Assembly: GCF_014334325.1 (NCBI RefSeq)
Contig: NZ_JACSET010000003.1
Span: 1 to 64,000 of the forward strand
From: Treponema sp. Marseille-Q4130
GTDB lineage: Bacteria > Spirochaetota > Spirochaetia > Treponematales > Treponemataceae
Length of the DNA stretch: 64,000 bases
Reading direction: 5' to 3'
A program made the translations under genes and the position numbers. The notes under the pieces were generated by a model. It was given only the letters and a program-made list of their open reading frames with translations. It searched no databases and was not told the origin of the DNA. This document shows positions 1 to 8,199 of the stretch, one piece after another. How positions within the stretch are numbered: position 1 is the first letter of the stretch; each line of letters begins with the position of its first letter.

Positions 1-203
1 ATCACAGGATTATAACGGCTTGCTCCGCCTCCTTTCGTATATTTTGCAAATACTTCTTCTATCCCAAGCTCGTCTACTGTTTTACTAACAATTCTTACAA
101 AATGATTTTCCGGTACAAGTTCTTCCATGCTCGGTGGCAAAAGCCACTGTTCATGCTGATTGTACGCCTTGAATGTGATTTTATCGCTTACTCCTCTGCT
201 CAT
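1..203 (-). CDS. IS1182-family transposase, N-terminal part (cut by window edge)
   Basis: The minus-strand frame opens with ATG at 203 and runs off the left edge (67 codons seen). Residues such as FKAYNQHEQWLLPPSMEEL, the later VPENHFVR and a GGGASRYNP stretch match the conserved N-terminus of IS1182-type DDE transposases (family knowledge). The catalytic core lies outside the window, so whether the copy is intact cannot be judged. Outside its start lies a short inverted repeat at 249-277 that probably marks the end of the element. The family call rests on motif memory only. Confidence 0.75.
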   Translation of the reverse strand, partial: MSRGVSDKITFKAYNQHEQWLLPPSMEELVPENHFVRIVSKTVDELGIEEVFAKYTKGGGASRYNPV

Positions 204-248
204 ACTTAAATTTTAGCATAGAACAAATCTTTTGTCTTTAAAAATAAT

Positions 249-277
249 CAGGGCTGTCCTTACTTTTTGGACAGCCC
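249..277. repeat. Probable terminal inverted repeat/hairpin at IS1182-like element end
   Basis: GGGCTGTCC at 250-258 is repeated inverted as GGACAGCCC (268-276) around an A/T-rich loop and is followed by TTCTTTT. It lies about 45 bp upstream of the transposase start, where an insertion-sequence end is expected. It could also act as a terminator for transcripts entering the element. The other element end is outside the window, so the TIR assignment is inferred. Confidence 0.45.
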
Positions 278-289
278 CTTCTTTTATAG

Positions 290-368
290 GAGACGCTCAT
301 AAATCCTGCGCGGGGAACTTCGCGCTCCGCGCTCGTTGCAAGTCGCGCATTGCTCGGATTTATGAGCT
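290..368. repeat. Family A repeat (37-bp type) inside a 12-bp perfect inverted repeat
   Basis: A single copy of the GC-rich 37-bp unit (core GAACTTCGCGCTCCGCGC) sits in the loop between GCTCATAAATCC (295-306) and its exact complement (357-368). The structure begins right after the stop codon of the Rpn gene (370), so it may serve as its 3' hairpin. The same leader, GGAGACGCT followed by AAATCCTGCGCGGGG, precedes other copies near 1410 and 1686 and, inverted, follows the array that ends at 14852. Confidence 0.8.
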
Positions 369-369
369 C

Positions 370-1248
370 TTACAGTTTTTCGATCTCCGCTTCCGAGAGA
401 CCGGTCATAAGGCGAATCTCAGAGAGCGGGTACTTGCGTTCAGCCATCAGCTTTGCCGTCTCTCGTGCTTTTTGATACGAGCCTGCGGCAATACCGTCGC
501 GTCGACCTTGTAGGAGTCCGTCTCTTCTGCCTTTGCGTATTCCCGTAGCAACGCCCCGCTCAAAGCCGATCTTTTCACCCTGCTGTGAACCCTCTCTTAG
601 TAAATCATCTTTCCAAATATTCAACGACATATACCAACTCCTGAACTTTTCGTTCCGTTTCGCTTTTTCGACAAGCTCATCGATGTGCTCTGTAAAACCG
701 CTCGTCGCCCGCCTCTCGCAAAGATACTCCAACAAAGCGCTCAATTCAGGTTCATCTTCTTTACCGTAGGCACCCACATTATAAAATACTTTATACGATT
801 TGTCATCAAGAAAAATACCGCCGTCCTCACTGCATAAATTGCGAAACGTATACACAGGTAAACCTCTACCGAAGGGATCCTGCGTACAGATAAAGATGAC
901 GTAGCTCTCTTTTAATTCCGCATAACTCTGTCCGCGTAAGAGGTTATCGACATCCATAAGGCTTTGGTAATAACGTGTGCGTTTGGGAAGAGAAGGCGGG
1001 ATCGACGTTTGTATTTCGATATCGAAGATGCGCTCGGGATCTGAGACATAAACGTCGAGACGTATACCCTTACTTTCGTAAAAGGGAGCAATCGTTTTTT
1101 GCAGCGAGGGATATTCTATTTTACCGACTTTGATATGCAGGAGCCGTTCGATGACGCCCTTGCAGATCATTTTGTTTTTCATGACCGTGCCGAACATAAA
1201 GTCGTCGGTAAAGGAAAGTTCTTCGACGGGTTTATGGGTATATTCCAT
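370..1248 (-). CDS. Rpn family recombination-promoting nuclease / PD-(D/E)XK transposase-like protein
   Basis: A 292-residue protein. Near the N-terminus (about residues 13-20) it has FTDDFMFG, then the PD-(D/E)XK core: D65 in LDVYV and E78-x-Q80 in DIEIQ. The tail has Gly-rich helical repeats (GRRDG twice) and ends EIEKL, as Rpn/PDDEXK-transposase proteins often do. The family makes DNA cuts that promote recombination and is spread as paralogues in Treponema and many gut bacteria. I chose ATG 1248 because AAGGA lies 7 nt upstream; a longer reading starts 48 nt earlier without such a site. The gene is bracketed by family A repeats. A distant paralogue lies at 25503. Confidence 0.8.
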   Translation of the reverse strand: MEYTHKPVEELSFTDDFMFGTVMKNKMICKGVIERLLHIKVGKIEYPSLQKTIAPFYESKGIRLDVYVSDPERIFDIEIQTSIPPSLPKRTRYYQSLMDVDNLLRGQSYAELKESYVIFICTQDPFGRGLPVYTFRNLCSEDGGIFLDDKSYKVFYNVGAYGKEDEPELSALLEYLCERRATSGFTEHIDELVEKAKRNEKFRSWYMSLNIWKDDLLREGSQQGEKIGFERGVATGIRKGRRDGLLQGRRDGIAAGSYQKARETAKLMAERKYPLSEIRLMTGLSEAEIEKL

Positions 1249-1409
1249 GGGGATATCCTTGATTATTGAGATAGCGCGGCAAGGAAGCCGCTGCAATATA
1301 TATCGTTTACAAAGCTATAAATTACGCGGTTTTTTATAAAAATAAACGGATGTACCGCAAAACCCGACTGCGATTCCTTATGAGGGCATACGGAGTGGCG
1401 CGTGCGTCG

Positions 1410-1735
1410 TACCAGGAGATGCTTGCAAATCCTGCGCGGGGAACTTCGCGCTTACGCGCTCGTTGCAAGTGGCGCGGAGAACTTCGCACTTCGTGCTCGT
1501 TGCAAGTGGCGCACTGCTCGGATTTGCTCTTTTTAAGTCGAGAGAAGAAAAACGGACAAGCCGTTTTTCTTTTATCCGTGCGGAGGCTTTTATACCTCAT
1601 CCTTTCGGATGTAATAAAAGGTGTGAAAGCCGACTGCAACTCCTTATGAGGACACACAGCGCGACGTTTACGGCGTGCTGTGTGATAGGACACGCTCGCA
1701 AATCCTGCGCGGGGAACTTCGCTCAATGTACGGCA
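1410..1735. repeat. Family A repeat cluster (37-bp type units)
   Basis: Two full units at about 1436-1520 with the leader AAATCCTGCGCGGGG and the trailer TGCTCGGATTT, plus a partial unit at about 1700-1733 running into CAATGTACGGCAC. The last junction is the same as the junction at the low-coordinate end of the 14.6-kb array, but inverted. So 1.69-1.85 kb and 14.5-14.64 kb are inverted copies of one composite repeat. Confidence 0.75.
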
Positions 1736-1769
1736 CGGATGCCGCCTTTCGCCTCCGTATGAAACTCAT

Positions 1770-1832
1770 TACCCATTACACATTACCAATTACAAATTGA
1801 TAAAGCACATTACCAATTACAAATTGATTTCC
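1770..1832. repeat. Family D AT-rich dispersed repeat
   Basis: Tandem-like ATTACCAATTACAAATTGAT units (two copies, preceded by CATTACCCATTACACATTACC). The reverse complement recurs at 14508-14575 almost base for base, and related palindromic versions lie at 20380-20466 and 23196-23246. No coding function is apparent. Confidence 0.75.
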
Positions 1833-1876
1833 GTGATCTCCACATTGACACGCGCCGCCGTTTTTATATATAGTAA

Positions 1877-3256
<1,380 letters not shown>

Positions 3257-3391
3257 TTTTCGAAAAGAAAGTACGGACGACACGCAACGGAAGAACCCGC
3301 CTTCCGTACTTCGGTAACCCTCATCCGCGCTCACGCGCGGACGCTTCGCGGTACTCCACGCGGGCGTAGGCTGCTCGCCCCGCAATCGAAC

Positions 3392-3437
3392 GGCGCACGG
3401 ATCGGCTTATAACAAAGCCGCCCGTGCGCCTTTTTAT
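3392..3437 (+). terminator. Rho-independent terminator after eno
   Basis: A GC-rich hairpin: GGCGCACGG (3392-3400) pairs with CCGTGCGCC (3422-3430), with an inner CGGCTT/AGCCG helix, followed by TTTTTATTAA. It ends the eno transcript and lies between eno and the convergent methyltransferase operon. A weaker GC hairpin (CCGCGC/GCGCGG near 3326-3340) precedes it. Confidence 0.85.
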
Positions 3438-3492
3438 TAATAATTAATAATTTTTTAGCGGCTGCCGAAATCATTCGAGTGTCGGAAAACGC

Positions 3493-4116
3493 TTATTTTA
3501 CCGCGCGGACGGTGAGCCAATGCTTTCCCTCGCTTCGATACGTTTCAATGCGCGTAAATCCCGCCTCTCGAAGATAGCGTTCCAATTCTTCTTTGCCGTA
3601 AATTCTCATACCGTCTATGATAGTCGTCCACTTTTCATCGGCTTTGTTTTTGCCGTCCGCTTCATTGACGACCATGAAGACGCCGCCGGTTCGCAGTACA
3701 CGAAACACTTCGGAAAAACTTCGATCGGGACCCGGCCAAAAGTAAACCGTTTCGAACGCGCTCACCAAATCGAAAGTACCGTCGGCAAAGGGCAAAGCGG
3801 AAACGTCGCCCTGTACGATGCGACACCTGCCGTTTTGTACGGCATCGGCATTCACTTCCTGCGATTTTTTAACCGACACTTCCGAATAGTCGAGTCCCGT
3901 AACTTCCGCCTGCGGGTATCGTTTTAACAATTCCGCAACGTTTCGTCCGCCGCCGCAACCGCAGTCCAAAATCGATTTCGGCCGAATGTCGCCGAAAAAG
4001 CTCATTCCCCAATCGGCAAGCGGCGCGTGTCCGCGGTTCATGCCCTCCACCATAAGCTTACCCCAAAAGCCTTCGGGCTTTTTCGTATTGCCGAACAGTT
4101 TATTTAAAATACCCAT
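3493..4116 (-). CDS. Class I SAM-dependent methyltransferase
   Basis: A 207-residue Rossmann-fold methyltransferase. Motif I is ILDCGCGGGRN (49-59), the acidic SAM ribose ligand lies in GLDYS (74-78), and motif II/III is GDVSALPFADGTFD (103-116). This is the UbiE/Methyltransf_11 type acting on an unknown small molecule. AGGGAG precedes ATG 4116. It is the second gene of a two-gene operon, 14 bp behind another methyltransferase, so both may act on related substrates. The substrate cannot be read from sequence. Confidence 0.85.
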   Translation of the reverse strand: MGILNKLFGNTKKPEGFWGKLMVEGMNRGHAPLADWGMSFFGDIRPKSILDCGCGGGRNVAELLKRYPQAEVTGLDYSEVSVKKSQEVNADAVQNGRCRIVQGDVSALPFADGTFDLVSAFETVYFWPGPDRSFSEVFRVLRTGGVFMVVNEADGKNKADEKWTTIIDGMRIYGKEELERYLREAGFTRIETYRSEGKHWLTVRAVK

Positions 4117-4130
4117 TTCCGGTCTCCCTA

Positions 4131-4922
4131 TTATTTTTTGCCGACGAGCAACGTCGAGCCCGTAAGCTGCAACGACTTCGCTTCTTTCGGCGACATAAAC
4201 ATGCCCTGCGTCGTGTCGATCAGTTCGGCTTTTTCGTAGCCTTTCGCTTTTAAGTCCGCAACAAACGCATCCATGTCGCCGTAACGAGAGCGGGACATGA
4301 GATCGTGAATCGCGAAGACACCGCCTTTTTTCAGCACCCGAAGCGTTTCAAAAAGCAGCGCCTGTTTATTTACACCGGTGATATTGTGATACACGTAATT
4401 GCTCGTAACCGCATCGAAGCTTTCGTCCGGAAAATCGAGTTTTATCGCATTACCTTTTTCGAAGCGTACATTCGAAACGCCTTCAGCCCGCGCGTTGTTT
4501 TCGCACAGCGCTTTGCTGAACGAGCGGTACTCCGCACCCCACGGATCGACGCCGAACATCGCACCTTGCGGATTTCGCTTTGCGCACGCGATCGTAAGCG
4601 CGCCGCTGCCGCAGCCGACATCGAGTCCCGTACCGCCTGAGGGCAGCGTCACATACTTCGCGACCCCTTCGATAATACCGCGTGCCATCTGCCGCTTGCC
4701 GTTGTAATCGAATGCGCGGTACCAGCGCAAAAACAGTACCGCAGCGGCACCGAAGCCGATAAAAAAGAGCGCAAACAGTACCGAAAGTACGGCCCTGAGC
4801 GTTCCCGAAACGCCGACGCCGGCAATTCCGAAAACAGCGAGCAAAATAAACGAAACGCATGTGCAGGCGGTAAAAAGAACGAGCACTTCTTTCGGTACCC
4901 AGTTTTTATAATCGGGTTTCAT
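4131..4922 (-). CDS. Membrane-anchored class I SAM-dependent methyltransferase
   Basis: A 263-residue protein with two predicted N-terminal membrane spans (about 13-34 and 44-66) followed by a methyltransferase domain (motif I GLDVGCGSG at 99-107; GVDPWG near 124; LDFPDESFDAVTS near 162). The active domain follows the second span, so the hairpin probably anchors a cytoplasmic enzyme at the membrane, perhaps for a lipid or hydrophobic substrate (inference). I chose ATG 4922, which has GGAGG 5 nt upstream; the in-frame ATG at 4934 has no such site and itself overlaps the GGAGG. First gene of the pair with 3493-4116. Confidence 0.8.
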   Translation of the reverse strand: MKPDYKNWVPKEVLVLFTACTCVSFILLAVFGIAGVGVSGTLRAVLSVLFALFFIGFGAAAVLFLRWYRAFDYNGKRQMARGIIEGVAKYVTLPSGGTGLDVGCGSGALTIACAKRNPQGAMFGVDPWGAEYRSFSKALCENNARAEGVSNVRFEKGNAIKLDFPDESFDAVTSNYVYHNITGVNKQALLFETLRVLKKGGVFAIHDLMSRSRYGDMDAFVADLKAKGYEKAELIDTTQGMFMSPKEAKSLQLTGSTLLVGKK

Positions 4923-5029
4923 AGATTCCTCCATCGGCGGCGATATTTCAGACGAGAGTTTTTATGATGTTTTCGCAAAAACTATATGCTTTTTCGAAGA
5001 TAATTGCAAGAAGTTAGAAGTAGCTAATT

Positions 5030-5185
5030 TTACGCTTCGACCGACTGCTGCTCTTTCAAAAGCAGTTCGATAAAGGTCGTGCGCGCTTCCGCGACGGCGG
5101 CCGGTTTCCTGCGCAAATCGTGAGCGGGTCGAGCGATCGCATCCCGGGCTTTTTCCCGCGAATCTGCAAAGCCGTCATAGCACAC
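5030..5185 (-). pseudogene. Possible small or remnant ORF (51 codons, GTG start)
   Basis: The minus frame from GTG 5185 to TAA 5030 reads as a polar helical peptide (for example ARTTFIELLLKEQQ near its end) with amino-acid use like the neighbouring genes. No Shine-Dalgarno is visible and the frame stays open farther upstream into the promoter region of the ABC gene. It may be the tail of a lost gene or a chance frame. I do not recognise it. Confidence 0.2.
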
Positions 5186-5200
5186 CGTACGTAAATTCGC

Positions 5201-5206
5201 TATACT
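5201..5206 (+). promoter_or_regulatory. Candidate -10 element for the ABC transporter operon
   Basis: TATACT lies 12 nt before the ATG at 5219 with no Shine-Dalgarno between, implying a leader of only about five nucleotides. No good -35 hexamer is seen at 16-18 bp. Confidence 0.35.
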
Positions 5207-5218
5207 GTCCGTATATCT

Positions 5219-5920
5219 ATGGAACCGATATTGACTGTTGAAAATTTAACGAAACGGTACGGTGCGAAACCCGCACTAAAAAACATTTCGCTCGTACTCG
5301 AATCGGGGCGGATCATGGGACTCATGGGGCCGAACGGCAGCGGCAAAACGACGTTTTTGAAAATCGTCGCCGGTTTGCAAAAAGCGAACGGCGGAAAAGT
5401 GTGCGTATGTGGAAATCAGGTCGGCATCGAAAGCAAAAAGTACGTATCCTTTTTACCCGATCGTAATATTATGCCGAAGTGGATGACGGCGTTCGACGCT
5501 TTCGATTATTACCGCGATTACTTTGACGATTTCGATGTACACAAAGCGCTCGATATGCTCGACTTCGTCCGTCTCGAAAAAAACGTTCCCGTCTCGCAGA
5601 TGTCGAAGGGCATGATCGAAAAACTGAATCTGACTTTGTGTTTTTCACGCAAAGCGAAATTATTTTTGCTCGACGAACCGCTCGGAGGAGTCGATCCCGT
5701 TGCGCGGGAGAGAATCGTATCGGCTATCGTCAACACGTACAATCCTTCTTCGTCGATCATCGTGAGCACGCATCTCGTGCACGATATCGAGCACATGTTC
5801 AACGACGTGTGCTTTATCGGTAAAGGCGAAATCGTGCTGTATGAAGATGCGAGCGCGCTGAAAAGCCGGCGCGGCATGGACATCGACGAACTGTATATCG
5901 ATACGTTCAAGGAACTGTAA
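5219..5920 (+). CDS. ABC transporter ATP-binding protein
   Basis: A 233-residue ABC ATPase. Walker A is GPNGSGKT (37-44), Walker B is FLLDEP (149-154), the H-loop is STH (183-185) and the signature is degenerate (SQMSKGMIEK, 126-135, in place of LSGGQ). This pattern is typical of ABC-2 exporters of the YtrB/NatA type. It pairs with the membrane protein at 5958. Translation must start at ATG 5219, since the preceding bases lack a Shine-Dalgarno; a TATACT box 12 nt upstream implies a nearly leaderless mRNA. The substrate is unknown. Confidence 0.9.
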   Translation: MEPILTVENLTKRYGAKPALKNISLVLESGRIMGLMGPNGSGKTTFLKIVAGLQKANGGKVCVCGNQVGIESKKYVSFLPDRNIMPKWMTAFDAFDYYRDYFDDFDVHKALDMLDFVRLEKNVPVSQMSKGMIEKLNLTLCFSRKAKLFLLDEPLGGVDPVARERIVSAIVNTYNPSSSIIVSTHLVHDIEHMFNDVCFIGKGEIVLYEDASALKSRRGMDIDELYIDTFKEL

Positions 5921-5957
5921 AAAGCGGCAGTTGGAATATCGCCGTCAGGGAGCTGTA

Positions 5958-6791
5958 ATGATCATGCAAGCAACGTTGAAACAGGAATGGAAAGCGAGCC
6001 GCCTGCGCATTTTGTATACGAGCGCCGTCATTGCGATGGTGCTGCTCGGCGCGGTTCTCGTCAATTTTATCGCATATCAAACGAGGTCGGATCATCTTTC
6101 GCTCTTCGGCATGATACTGTACGGTATCGGATTTTGCTGTATGGGGATTATCCCGCTGTATGCGTTGGTGCGCGGAAGCGGCAATATGCAGCCGATCCTT
6201 TTCGGCGATACGGGATATCTTTCATTGCTCGTTCCGGAGCGCAGTTATGCGCAGCTCGGAGCGAGGCAGCTCGTAAATCTTGCCGAATACGTCATCTATA
6301 TGCTGCCGGCTCTGTTGTATCTGTCGTTTATGGCGCCGACGGCGGGGCTGCTCTTTCACGGCGCTTTTTCGGAATATCTTCCGCTTGCACTCAATCCGGG
6401 TATGTCCTACATCGAAAACATAAAGCAGCTGTACCGCTTTGCATTTGCCGAACATTTTTTAGAACTCGTACAATTCGGCATCATGGGTATTATTTCTTTT
6501 GCGAGCTGGCAGGCGATGTTCAATTTTGCAATGGCGCTGTACTCCGCTTTTATCCGCACGAAAAAGCCGAATAAATTTTTGATCGTCGTAATCATCTTTT
6601 TTCTGTTTTATTTTCCGATGCGCATCGGTACGCTCGGCTTCGATACCGACGTGAGCGATATGGTGCGGGACTCTTCATTTTATGGAGCGGTGCTGCGCTA
6701 TTCGTGGAATCATACGCTGCGCTATGCGATTTTCGGCGCGGTGTATTTTTTGGCGACGGGCTGGCTTATGGAACATAAAATAGAGGTGTGA
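5958..6791 (+). CDS. ABC transporter permease (ABC-2 type)
   Basis: A 277-residue integral membrane protein with about six hydrophobic segments, for example around the starts of ILYTSAVIAMVLLGAVL, MILYGIGFCCMGIIPLYAL, YVIYMLPALLYLSF and FLIVVIIFFLFYF. It follows the ATPase by 37 bp and is its evident partner. A TTG-initiated longer reading begins at 5931, but AGGGAG sits 5 nt before ATG 5958, so I use that. Its stop overlaps the pyrF start region. No substrate clue. Confidence 0.8.
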   Translation: MIMQATLKQEWKASRLRILYTSAVIAMVLLGAVLVNFIAYQTRSDHLSLFGMILYGIGFCCMGIIPLYALVRGSGNMQPILFGDTGYLSLLVPERSYAQLGARQLVNLAEYVIYMLPALLYLSFMAPTAGLLFHGAFSEYLPLALNPGMSYIENIKQLYRFAFAEHFLELVQFGIMGIISFASWQAMFNFAMALYSAFIRTKKPNKFLIVVIIFFLFYFPMRIGTLGFDTDVSDMVRDSSFYGAVLRYSWNHTLRYAIFGAVYFLATGWLMEHKIEV

Positions 6792-6792
6792 T

Positions 6793-7710
6793 GTGAAACA
6801 TGCGATGGAGCGCCTGCGGGAGCTTTCGAAAAAAAACGGGCCGCTGTGCGTCGGACTCGACACCGATCCGTCGTATATCCCCGAAAGCGTTTTGCGCCGA
6901 TTCGGCGGAAAAGCTGAAGCGGTTTTCGCATACAACAGAGAAATTATTAATCGAATCGCGGCCGACAAAAGCGCATGCTGCTGTAAAGTACAGATCGCGT
7001 ATTACGAAGCGATGGGTATTGCGGGGATGAGCGCGTATGCGAAAACGCTTTCGGCGGTGAGGGCTGCGGGTTTGTCGGTCATATCGGATATCAAGCGAGG
7101 CGATATCGCGAATACGGCGGAAGCCTATGCGCGCGCGCATTTTTCGGGCGATTTCGAAACGGATATAGCGACGGTAAATCCGTATATGGGTTTCGATACG
7201 CTTTCGCCCTTTGTAGATTTTTGCAAAAAGGGCAAAGGGATATTCGTTTTGCTCCGCACGTCGAATCCCGGAGCGGCGGACATCGAGCGAAGGGAGCTTA
7301 AAGAAGGAGGCGCCGTGTTCGGCATCGTCGGCGCGGAACTCAAACGGCTTGCGAAAGAATGCGCCGAGGATTATCCGACCGAGTGCTGTCCGCCTGTCGG
7401 TGCCGTCGTCGGCTGTACCGAAGAAAGCGATGCCCGTATTTTGCGCGACGCATATCCCGAACTCTTTTTTTTGATCCCCGGCTACGGAGCGCAGGGCGGA
7501 AAAGCGCGAGTTGCCGCAACACTCCTTTCCAAAGCGGGCGGCGTTGTAAACTCTTCGCGCGCTCTTTTGTGTGCATGGAAAAACGATGCGGATCTCGTAC
7601 GAAAAGCGGATGAAGGAGTGATCACGCTTTCCGATATGGCCGATGCCGCCGCTCGAAGCGCGCTTTCGGCAAAAAAAGAATTGGGAACCTCTAAAAACTG
7701 CAGTTTTTAG
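6793..7710 (+). CDS. pyrF: Orotidine 5'-phosphate decarboxylase
   Basis: A 305-residue group-2 OMP decarboxylase, the last step of UMP synthesis. It shows GLDTDP (21-26), the catalytic Asp-x-Lys-x-x-Asp set in SDIKRGD (D99, K101, D104), TVNPYMGFD, and the phosphate-binding GYGAQGG near the C-terminus. The start is GTG 6793, one base after the permease stop, with AGAGGTG a few bases upstream; ATG four codons in is an alternative. Coupled to an ABC transporter, which has no obvious metabolic link. The stop lies within the palindrome at 7691-7710. Confidence 0.95.
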   Translation: MKHAMERLRELSKKNGPLCVGLDTDPSYIPESVLRRFGGKAEAVFAYNREIINRIAADKSACCCKVQIAYYEAMGIAGMSAYAKTLSAVRAAGLSVISDIKRGDIANTAEAYARAHFSGDFETDIATVNPYMGFDTLSPFVDFCKKGKGIFVLLRTSNPGAADIERRELKEGGAVFGIVGAELKRLAKECAEDYPTECCPPVGAVVGCTEESDARILRDAYPELFFLIPGYGAQGGKARVAATLLSKAGGVVNSSRALLCAWKNDADLVRKADEGVITLSDMADAAARSALSAKKELGTSKNCSF

Positions 7711-7740
7711 AAGTAACTTTAAAAATGCGATTTGGCGTAG
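7691..7740 (+). repeat. Family C 3' hairpin repeat (after pyrF)
   Basis: A perfect 20-bp palindrome at 7691-7710 (two 10-base arms around CTGCAG) includes the pyrF stop and is followed by AAGTAACTTTAAAAATGCGAT. A close relative, with the same order of hairpin then a ...AAATGCGAT tail, follows the BASS transporter gene at 18363. It probably protects or terminates mRNA (inference). Confidence 0.55.
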
Positions 7741-8199
7741 GCGGCGGATTTTCAAAAACGCTCCTTGCACGGCACGGATGCTGCGCGAGCGGTCTTTTGT
7801 GTTAGGGATTGGAGGGACGGCGGAGTCGTTCCCGACCGAGCGGAGCGAGGGAGGGAATGGAGCGCTCATGCGCGGAATCCCGGAAAGCCCGGCGCCGAGC
7901 GGGCGAGGCGCAACACCCGTGAGAAAGAAATGCCTGTCCGAAATACGGAAGGTGCTTGGTGTGCCGCCCGTTCGAAATGTATGCGCCGATATATCCTGCT
8001 GCAACGCCGTCTACAAACGCCGTCGCGAACATTGTCATTTATAAACCGATATGCTAATATCAAACTTGCATGGCGCATTTTATTAAATCGGAAATTGAAC
8101 TTGGAAAATCGTCTCTAAGCGCGGACGCGCGGGATTTGTTCCGTCGTGAAGTGCACGTATAAATACGTTTTATATTTATTTTTTTTTATGGAGGAAAAA
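7711..8199. other. Intergenic region holding repeat families C and B
   Basis: About 490 bp between pyrF and the flavocytochrome gene. Beyond the hairpin at 7691 it holds a family B repeat (about 7775-7940) and a short unremarkable promoter-side stretch. Open frames through the repeat are not supported by start signals. Confidence 0.6.
7775..7940 (+). repeat. Family B dispersed repeat (about 150 bp)
   Basis: The segment with AGGGATTGGAGG, GCGGAG, GGAATGGAGCG and GGAAAGCCCG blocks recurs inverted at about 30518-30682, where the same blocks keep order and spacing with many substitutions. Translation of both copies looks like an Arg-rich peptide, but neither has start signals, so I treat it as a non-coding repeat. 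Confidence 0.6.

Noticed and set aside
1334-1762. Overlapping open frames on both strands upstream of eno
   Set aside because: They are produced by the stop-free GC-rich family A repeats, overlap one another on both strands and have no ribosome sites.
6766-8004. A 412-codon minus-strand frame over pyrF
   Set aside because: Antisense shadow of a certain gene; composition is Arg/Phe-rich as expected from the opposite strand of GC-biased codons.
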